A stretch of DNA of 47,500 nucleotides from the NCBI GenBank assembly GCA_009746045.1, contig RPFO01001056.1:1-47500 (forward strand), in the 5' to 3' direction. Position 1 is the first letter of the stretch. Every line of letters begins with the position of its first letter. Source of the stretch: Mesostigma viride. Taxonomy: Eukaryota > Streptophyta > Mesostigmatophyceae > Mesostigmatales > Mesostigmataceae. A program made the position numbers and the translations under genes. The notes below the pieces were generated by a model. The model was not told the origin of the DNA and ran no database searches. It saw nothing but the letters and a program-made list of their open reading frames with translations. Shown in pieces: positions 39,767 to 47,500 of this stretch.

Positions 39767-40111
39767 GGAGGGAGGGAGGGAGGGAGGGAGGGAGGGAGGG
39801 AGGGAGGGAGGGAGGGAGGGAGGGAGGGAGGGAGGGAGGGAGGGAGGGAGGGAGGGAGGGAGGGAGGGAGGGAGGGAGGGAGGGAGGGAGGGAGGGAGGG
39901 AGGGAGGGAGGGAGGGAGGAGGGAGGGAGGGAGGGGGGGGAGGGAGGGAGGGAGGGAGGGGGAGGGAGGGAGGGAGGGAGGGAGGGAGGGAGGGAGGAGG
40001 GAGGGAGGAGGGAGGGAGGAGGGAGGGAGGGAGGGAGGGAGGGAGGAGGGGAGGGAGGGAGGGAGGGAGGGAGGGAGGGAGGAGGGAGGGAGGGAGGGAG
40101 GGAGGGAGGGA
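39767..40111 (+). repeat. (GGGA)n polypurine microsatellite
   Basis: About 345 bases of GGGA and GGA units are all purine on this strand, perfect in the first half and irregular in the second. It is a candidate for triplex or G-quadruplex structures. Confidence 0.97.
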
Positions 40112-40192
40112 GGATGGATGGATGGATGGATGGATGGATGGATGGATGGATGTTCTTTAATTAATTAATTAATAATTAATTAATTAATTAAT
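40112..40192 (+). repeat. GGAT array followed by TTAA tract
   Basis: Ten GGAT units (to 40152) are followed by TTAATTAA units up to 40192. Confidence 0.97.
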
Positions 40193-40439
40193 GGTCAAAT
40201 TAAAGGCAATCATGGTACATGAAGCGAGACAAATCATGCCTGGACGCATGGCGATGTAAGAGCCCCCCCTCCCCCACGCCAGGAGGAAGGGGTGCGTGAC
40301 TGAGTAGAGTAGTTAGGATTTTGTATTAAGAGAGACAACTTTGTATATTATCAAGGAGACAACTTTGTATATAAGATTAGAGTGAGATCAGCTAGTCTTC
40401 GCGGCTCAGTTCTAATGCACCCACCCCCATCAGTCCATG
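40193..40439. other. Spacer with repeat R terminal words
   Basis: GAGACAACTTTGTATAT occurs twice (near 40332 and 40356) around ATCAAG. This may be the footprint of a repeat R end. No gene was seen. Confidence 0.35.
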
Positions 40440-42260
40440 GAATACGTGCTCCTGCTCCAGATCCTTAATTAAGGCCAAAATGAGTCCCTTCCAAACAACG
40501 TTTGCACTTAGATAGTTAGACGAATTATGCCCGACGAAGCTGGAACTTAACAGCCACAATGAATTACGGTTGTTCAGACCTTGTACAACGCCTCAGGGCA
40601 TTTGGAGCCCTGAATGGTAACAAATGCTAACAAGGTAGTGTTGCTATCAATAATGATTTTAAAAATTAATATGATGTCATTAATTAATTAATTAGTTATC
40701 AACATCACTCCGTTGGGAGTAAATGTAGCACATATCCCTGAGAAGGGGCATATGGCTTTTAATACATTCTAGGCTACTTCATGCAAGGGTGGGAATGTAA
40801 GCTACCCCTGCTCTAGGTGCACCAGGGCACCTGCACCACCATGTCATATTACAACCAAAACTGGTCGTCATCATGCAAGCATCTGAAGCATGGTCGCAAA
40901 ACTTCGTGTGCAAAATCTCATGTCATAAGGAGCCCAACATTATGACAATTGCCAGGCTTTGTAAAGATTTTTGATTTAACGATGACTACAGCACAAACAG
41001 TGAGCGAAACCCTGGTGCATGTGAATGCCTGAGTGGCGACTGTTCCTAACAGAATGCAAGATGTAAGGTAGACATTGCGAGTATGCCACAAATGTGTGAT
41101 GTGCAGTGCACATGCATGTGAGCTACCATGGTCCGGATTCTCCCGATTTCTGGCCTGCGCTGGTTGTCTCCTTGATGTATACCCCATGACACCATACTTC
41201 TAAACTACTTAAGAACCTTGGCACATTGCAAAATGGGAAAGAAAGCTGAACAATACATGCAACATCACTCACTAACACAGCCATGTGATTGCTACCAACA
41301 CGTACCATGTACATCCTGTGTGAAATTATTGGCAACGACACGCCAAGCAAACGCCAAGGTATAGTATAACTGCGACAGGCTGGCACATGTCACCTGGCAT
41401 CCACGTATGCTCACCCCAAGGCATTGGCATATCCCCATGTCTATATCCGTTGCCCTTTGTGCGTACCGAGTCACCCATGCAGTCACCCACCCATGCATCC
41501 ACCTGGCCCACCCACACAAGTACTCATACACTTGCGCACCTGAGTACCCAGCCACCCACTGGTCCACCCACCCGGTGACCCAGCCAGCCAGCCACGCACC
41601 TACTAAACCAACCTATCTAACCACTCGTGCACCCAGGCACCCAGCCACATACCCACCCACTGGGACATCCACCCACCCAGCTAGCCACATATGCAATCTA
41701 CCCACCTAGGCAATAAGGAGGCATTCACCCATCCTTTTATCCAGGCACCCATTACTAAAACCACGCAGCCACCTAACCACCCAGCCAGCTGGCCCCATGT
41801 GTGCCCACCAGGCCGCCCACCCCTGACCCACCCACGCCCCTTCCCACTCGACCACTCTTTCCCCCCATACCCTTATACCCACCGACCTGCACCCACTCAC
41901 CCTCACACATCCACATCCTCTCAGCCAGTCACCCACCCATCTCACCCCTAACATGCACAGCCCTCCACCCGCGATAGGTGAGTCGATCCCAACTACAAAA
42001 CCACCCACCCACCCATATCCGTGCACCCACCCACCCATCTACCTTCCCCATCGCTCACCCCACCCACTTCTAATCACAGCTACACATCCACCCGCCACAA
42101 ACCAACGGTGCAAATCCTCCAGCCCATGCAACAGTTTCACTCAGGCATCCAACAATGCACCCACCTAGGAGTTCCCAAACCCCGTCGATCCCCCAGCCAC
42201 CTGGCGATTCACTTATAAGCAACCACCCTTGCACCCATCCACCCACCATAACCACCCACC
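40440..42260 (+). repeat. Segment D1, diverged duplicate of D2
   Basis: It shares many ordered blocks with 44500-46250. Examples are CTTGTACAA with CATTTGGAGCCCT, GGTGCATGTGAATGCCTGAG, ATACCCCATGACACC and GCACATGTCACCTGGCATCC. The right half (about 41470-42260) is a C/A-rich tract of CCACCCA words that keeps frames open on both strands without coding meaning. Identity looks moderate, with many indels. Confidence 0.8.
41117..41173 (-). repeat. Repeat R copy, shortest form, with empty site in D2
   Basis: About 55 bases from GAGCTACCATGGTCC to GGTTGTCTCCTTG are absent at the matching place in D2 (about 45090-45100). ATGT flanks both sides, as expected for a short target duplication. Confidence 0.8.
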
Positions 42261-42266
42261 CACCCG

Positions 42267-42433
42267 CCCTCCCTCCCTCCCTCCCTCCCTCCCTCCCTCC
42301 CTCCCTCCCTCCCTCCCTCCCTCCCTCCCTCCCTCCCTCCCTCCCTCCCTCCCTCCCTCCCTCCCTCCCTCCCTCCCTCCCTCCCTCCCTCCCTCCCTCC
42401 CTCCCTCCCTCCCTCCCTCCCTCCCTCCCTCCC
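42267..42433 (+). repeat. (CCCT)n microsatellite, 167 bp
   Basis: Perfect CCCT units, the complementary sense of the GGGA array at 39767. The Gly-Arg-Glu and Pro-Ser-Leu frames are artefacts. Confidence 0.98.
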
Positions 42434-42751
42434 GCCACCCCACCCACCCACCCTCTCCAACTGCATGTGGACTGCCTCTCCCAGCGACTCGGCCAGCCGT
42501 TTGAGTGTGTTTGGGACCATATGCTGATGCCCATGGATATTACGCGCGCCATCAACCAGGCAACACCAGTGACACTTGAGCTCCTTGTTATCCTTCTCAT
42601 CGGATGTACTGACGACACCCTGCACAATTACAGCTCACAAGGCAACTAACATGCTGGAGGAACGCATCCGCCGCAGTGGACGTCAGTAACGGATGTTGCA
42701 ATGTTGCTGGAGGGAGGTCAATCGACCGCACCCGTACATACAAGGGGCAAT

Positions 42752-43710
42752 TATTGATGCGTCATACCCAAAACAGGAAGAAAATGTGGCACAACTAACC
42801 TTGCCATCAACATGGATGGACGGAGTTGGAGACCAACTGCAGCGCGGCATTCGCAAGGGCACAGGCTGTGTTGTTCAGCAGGTCCACCGCTGGACTGCCC
42901 GATGCCGAGTCCAGGTTCTTCCTTACACAAACTCTCCACAAGCGTGATTGTCGCGTCCTTGGCTGCCAACTGCGGAAAGGAGGCCAGTGCTCGCTTCAGC
43001 AGGAACTCGGCAATTGCAATCACGGTGGGCCCTGGCACGATTTGCAGGCCTACACATGCTTGCCCCGCATGTGCCTCCCCCACGTGTGCATCCACCGCAG
43101 TTGACGTGCTCGCTCGCAGCTCCCACTACCGCTGGCTTCGTTGCCATGTTCCTCCACCCGTTGCCTCTTGCATCTTAGCTGTTCCTCGCGCTTCTCCGCA
43201 GCCTCTCTTTCCCTCTCTTCCTCTCTCTTTTCTGCTGCCGTTCATGCCTTGCTCCAGATATAGATGTGGCTGCTTAGGCGTTCAATCTGCATCACAGAAT
43301 TGGACGATATGCACGTCAAAGGAAAGCCAACCAAGCAGCAACATTACCAACAATGTAGCGGGAGGGTCAGTGCAGAGGCCAGCAACATAACTGCCTTAGT
43401 CTTGTACTCCTACCATACACATTAGGGAAGACTGCTGGCATGGCAGCCTGCATCACAGCAATGAATTGCCGCCAACTAAAATAAGAGAGTGACTCACCGC
43501 TACTCTTCCCTGAAGCCGACTGGTCACACCTCCATTGTGGCGTTGTTTTACCACTTTAACGCTCTTCCACAGCGTGCGATTTTGTTGATGCCATTTTCTC
43601 AATTCCTGTAGCATATATTTTGCCCCCGCCGCACGCTTCCATGGGTTGCCATGTACATCATACTTTGCTGATGCTGCAGAGAAGTCAAGCGGTTCTTTGC
43701 ATTCCCTCAC
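42752..43710 (-). pseudogene. Possible multi-exon gene of unknown function
   Basis: On the minus strand, exon 1 (43710-43498) reads EPLDFSAASAKYDVHGNPW and RRAAGAKYM-like sequence to SRLQGRVA and ends at a consensus donor GTGAGT. A candidate acceptor (ATGCAG at about 43287) leads into IERLSSHIYIWSKA, an in-frame TGA, then a highly charged helix (EKREEEREREAAEKREEQ). After a one-base break in the CCC run at 43122-43124 it continues as ELRASTSTAVDAHVGEAHAG and later AIAEFLLKRALASFPQLAAK to about 42795. The coiled-coil-like charge pattern and splice signals suggest a real or recently lost gene. I do not recognise it. It lies between the D1 and D2 duplicates. Confidence 0.4.
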
Positions 43711-43772
43711 CTGTATTCAACGGCAACGCCAAAACGGAATGCCAACGAATGCGGAGCGGGGGAACAAGGCAT

Positions 43773-44347
43773 AAAGCAACGCATGGTGAACCGGCAGATG
43801 CTGAGGCAGACACGACAATGCACTGGGTGCATGGCAACCATGTGAACACTGATGGTAGCACTCACATGCCTAACAAGCATTTTCTTTGTTTCCCCTGGGT
43901 TAGAGTGTAAGGCCTATGCCAACCAAGGTAAACAACAAAACAACACATCCTAAACTGCCCTAACTGACATGGGCAACAAACATGGCCAATGGAGGACAAG
44001 GAACCAAGTAGGATCATCCAACAGGATCATGGTATTATGGCAGCTTGCATGCAGTAAATTACATCAAGCATGGTTGGCTCAGCACATTGAAGTATTGTCA
44101 CATCATTAGAACAAGGGAAAGTCAGAAATCAACGCATGGTGAACCGGCAGATGATGAGGCAGACACGACAATGCACTTGGTGCATGGCAACTATGTGAAC
44201 ACTGATGGTAGCATTCACATGCCTAACAAGCATTTTCTCTGTTTCCCCTGGGTTAGAGTGTAAGGCCTATGCCAACCCAGCTAAACAACAAAACAACACA
44301 TCCTAAACTGCGCTAACTGACATGGGCAACAAACATGGCCAATGGAC
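43773..44347 (+). repeat. Direct duplication, about 217 bp, spacing 357
   Basis: 43773-43990 (CAACGCATGGTGAACCGG onward) is repeated at 44130-44347 with about 5% differences. It includes GTTTCCCCTGGGTTAGAGTG and ends at AACATGGCCAATGGA. No credible coding frame was seen. Confidence 0.92.
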
Positions 44348-44668
44348 ACAACACCTTGAAATGGCCTTTTTTTTACATAAATTATGGCCCATGGCAAGTT
44401 TATTGTCCGATTGACCTAGGATTGGATCCCACCACTCCCCGGGATGTGTCTGGCTAGTGGTGGAGTAGTTGAGTCAAAATGTTAAGTTTACATGGTACTC
44501 CCTGCTTAAGTTAACTCCAGATCCAAGGCCAAAACTGGCCACCTAAACCACTTGCACTTGCATAGAAACAATAGTTGATCTCAGATTATGCTGTAACTTT
44601 GCAGTGGTGATGAATAATAGTTGTTCTGACCTTGTACAAAGTTCTACGCCATTTGGAGCCCTAGTTGG

Positions 44669-44704
44669 TGACAAATGCTAGCAAAATTTTGCTAGCATTT
44701 GTCA
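44669..44704. repeat. Perfect 36-bp palindrome
   Basis: The half-sites TGACAAATGCTAGCAAAA and TTTTGCTAGCATTTGTCA are exact reverse complements with no spacer. Confidence 0.97.
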
Positions 44705-44835
44705 TTAATGGCCATTTAAAATCAATATTTAACCCAAATAATGTCAGAATGCCACCAAAACTTATTGCCATCATGCCAGCACCTGAAGCAAGGTCTCAAC
44801 AAGTCATGAGCAGAAATTCAGATCATGCAGAGCCC

Positions 44836-44871
44836 AAAATGGTGACATTTGCCAGCAATTGTCACCATTTT
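44836..44871. repeat. 12-bp stem hairpin
   Basis: AAAATGGTGACA and TGTCACCATTTT are separated by 12 bases. Confidence 0.95.
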
Positions 44872-46250
44872 TTGCTTTTTTACCCACAATTTTAACAACA
44901 TTACCCACCAAAACATTCTCCAAGCTGGGGCGCATCATTTAAATCTTTGCAGGCAACTCAAGAATGACTAGTACAAACAGTGTGCAAAACCTTGGTGCAT
45001 GTGAATGCCTGAGTGGTGACCATTGCTAGCAGAATCCATCATGTAAGGTAGGCATTGCCAGTATGCCACAAAGCTGTGATGTGCAGTGCATGTCCATATG
45101 TATACCCCATGACACCGTGCCTCTAAACTACTTGGCACATTGCAAAATGGGAAGGAAAGGTGAATAATACATGCCACATCACTAACACAGCCATTTGAAT
45201 GCTACCAACACGCACCATGCATGATATACACTGCGTGTACAGTAATACATGTCGAGAATATGCCGAGCGAGCATATCAAGGTGCAGTGACCCCAACGCTG
45301 GCACATGTCACCTGGCATCCACGTATGCTCACATGATATGGCATTGGCATATCCCATGTCTCCATCTCTTGCACTTTGTGCGCACCAAGCCACCCATGCA
45401 GTCGCCCACCCATGCAGCCACCTGGCCACCCACCCACACAACTGCTCACACACTCGCGCGCCCGTGCACCCAGACAGCCACCTGTCCTCCCACCCAGTGA
45501 CCCACCCACCAAGCCAGCCGCGCACGTGCTTACCCAACTTATACAACCATGCGTGCACCTAGGCACCCAACCACCTACCAACCCACTTGGACATCCACCC
45601 ACCCACCAAGGCACCTGCGCAACCCACACACCAACTAGGTAATAAGCAGGCATTCCCCCATCCAATGAGCCAACCACCCAACCACCCAACCACCTAAACA
45701 CCCAGCCAGCTGGCCCCATATGCACCCGTCCGGCCACCCACAGTTGACCCACCCACGCACCTACCCACTCAACCATTCACTGCCCCCACACCCTTATACC
45801 CACTGACCCACCCACTGACCCACCCACACATGCATTTTCTCAGCCAGCACCCCGGCACCTACCTCACCCCAAACCTGCACAGCCCTTCACCCGTGATAGG
45901 TGAGTCGGTCCCAACCATAAACCCATCCACGCATCCATATCTGTGCGCCCACCCGTCCATCTACCCGTCCCTTCGCCCACCCACCCACATCTAGTCATCT
46001 ACACATCCACCAGCCACCAGCCACCAATGGCCCACCCACCAACCCACACACACACATACATCCCTAACCAACCAACCACCAACACACCACCCTCAAAAAC
46101 GTGCAGTTGTTTCACTCATGCATCCAACAACCCACCCACTTCAAAGTCCCCAAAGCCTATCATCACCCAGCCACCTGGGCATCTGCCAATAACCGACCGC
46201 CCTTGCACTCATCCACCCACCATGACCAGCCAGCCAGCCACCCACCCTCT

Positions 46251-47500
46251 CCAACTGCCTGTGCTCCCACCTACGCAGCCAGCCATTTACCAAAGCATCC
46301 ACCTATCAGCCACCCACCTGCCATTGAACCCACCCACGCCTAGGCATCCCTTGAAGCATCTATAGCCCAAGCCTCCCACCCAAGGCTCTCTGGGCAATCA
46401 AACAACCAAACAACCAATCACCCAGCTATACAACCACCTAACCACCTAACCACTCAACAACACAATCACCGAACCACCTAACTACCCAACACCCAAACCA
46501 GCCAGGCATGTGCCCGCCTCGCATGCCCTCACCATTGCAACACCCCATACACGCCCCGCTCACCTAGCCAGCCACACACCCAGCCAGTCTCCTGCTCAAC
46601 TCACGCATGAAGGCAATATCAGCCATGCATGGCCTCACCTTGCATCACTTGCATTGCCTGGTTAATTTGCATGAGACAGCTTCCATCTCATTGTCAGCAA
46701 CTGAAAAGGCTCTTTCTTCACAGTTATGAATAAGCTACAACGTTGGAAACGTTCTCCCATCCCTCTTTAAAACAGTCTTTAAATCAGAAAGACAAGGGCA
46801 AATCTCTGGACAAGGTGGCAATAACCACTGCACCATGCTCTTGAGAAAGTCTTAACAACCCAGCTTTCTACCCTTTTAGAAGCTGCCTTGCGTTAGCAAC
46901 GATTCTGGGCCCTCTGGCTCGCTCACCTGGCTTAATCTGCGCTTCTTTATGGCTGCCGGGATATGCGAAGCTTGGGCCGAGGGTGTCGTGGCGAGGTCGT
47001 CTGCCCGACTCATCACTTCTCGAAACCGCACTGCCGACTAATAAAAACGATGCCCCCCTTTGCCTTTTGTATCTGGCGTCAAAAGAACAATGAACTCGCT
47101 TGGAAACACTGTCGCAAAGAGCTTCCTACAGGCATTATAAGCAATTTTCGCAGCTTTTACCGCACTTACTGCACATCCGGAAGACCATTAGCGGCCTTCG
47201 CGCGGAATCTTGGGCACGCCATATCTTCTGCTGGCTCATTGCCGCAGGCTGGCAGTATAGGAAGGTCGGGCATAGCCTAAAGAGCTGATTATCTGACGAC
47301 AAAGATATGCATTGCATGAAGCAAGAAACAGACGGATTTCGCACCCCCATATTTATTCACGTCAATGCCGGACAATTAAAAGCGAAACTCAAAAAACGAA
47401 AACACTAACGTTTTCGGGAATATTATAACGAACAAGCTGAGCTGCCAGCTATGTCGCGGTTTACGATCCAGTTAACGATAACGGCTCCGTAACCACCCCA
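46251..47500. other. No firm gene; weak ORF at 47100-47288
   Basis: C/A-rich sequence continues to about 46600. On the plus strand 47100-47288 reads METLSQRASYRHYKQFSQLL and on to WLIAAGWQYRKVGHSLKS. This is protein-like but short and unrecognised. It could be an exon or chance. Confidence 0.3.

Larger units (their letters stand above)
44500..46250 (+). repeat. Segment D2, diverged duplicate of D1
   Basis: The order of blocks is the same as in 40440-42260. D2 lacks the repeat R insert, the TTAA tract and the long CCCT array of D1. Its right part, from about 45380, is the same C/A-rich CCACCCA sequence and continues in weaker form to about 46600. Confidence 0.8.

Noticed and set aside
41387-41951. 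His/Pro/Thr-rich proteins in the CCACCCA tracts (also 45249-46365)
   Set aside because: The C/A-rich tract lacks stops in several frames on both strands, and the two duplicates do not keep the same frame.
42209-42627. Gly-Arg-Glu repeat protein
   Set aside because: It is the translation of the CCCT array. Only the first 60 residues lie outside it and they are uncertain.

Overview
This is a stretch of a nuclear eukaryotic genome that is very rich in repeats. The evidence is a degraded gene with GT-AG introns, AATAAA signals, Ty1/copia-type LTR retrotransposons, a Mutator-like DNA transposon with a SWIM finger, two kinds of non-LTR retrotransposon remnant, and tetranucleotide arrays up to 1 kb long. 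I cannot name the organism. An alga or another protist with a large repetitive genome fits, but no housekeeping gene or rRNA is present to test this. No RNA gene, CRISPR array or bacterial operon was found.

Layout. 1-0.7 kb holds the C-terminal end of a non-LTR element with a restriction-like endonuclease. 0.9-2.8 kb holds a hairpin-forming repeat and a three-exon gene of unknown function with damaged frames. 3.1-7.7 kb is repeats (GTTAC-rich, CGAACA-rich, GTGTGC array) around a small 3' gene end at 5.3-5.6 kb. 8.07-15.09 kb is a Mutator-like element with 215-bp inverted repeats and a 9-bp target duplication. It carries a nonsense-riddled transposase tail, a GCC-rich minisatellite, a non-LTR RT remnant and a 425-bp GGAT array. 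15.1-16.6 kb is a 1,045-bp GGAT array between two dispersed modules. 17.16-33.50 kb is an LTR retrotransposon (element A) into which a related one (element B, 22.13-30.15 kb) has inserted. 34-35.4 kb is a mosaic of the same modules. 36.1-37.4 kb is a roughly 50-bp minisatellite carrying CACGTG in most units. 38.2-39.1 kb is a tandem array of the hairpin repeat. 39.1-39.6 kb is an uncharacterised ORF. 40.4-46.3 kb is a diverged pair of segments around a possible minus-strand gene.

The most interesting system is the A/B retrotransposon pair. Each encodes, in order, a leader ORF, Gag with a CCHC knuckle, integrase, a protease-like domain, reverse transcriptase and RNase H. The protease-like domain lies after integrase rather than before it. 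It carries DTN where DTG or DSG is usual, and the RT active-site box reads HGDD instead of YxDD. Gag and Pol are in the same frame, separated by a single UGA followed by CU, in both elements. For A this only becomes visible when B is removed at its target duplication. LTRs begin AGTT and end AACT instead of TG...CA and make 5-bp target duplications. Both LTR pairs are nearly identical, so both insertions look recent. Most frame breaks in A and B are one-base changes in short homopolymers, and similar ones occur elsewhere, so some may be sequencing errors.

A second theme is modularity around GGAT arrays. Unrelated dispersed modules (here called V, W, X, Y, Z) repeatedly abut such arrays, and at one place two modules are joined with the array missing.
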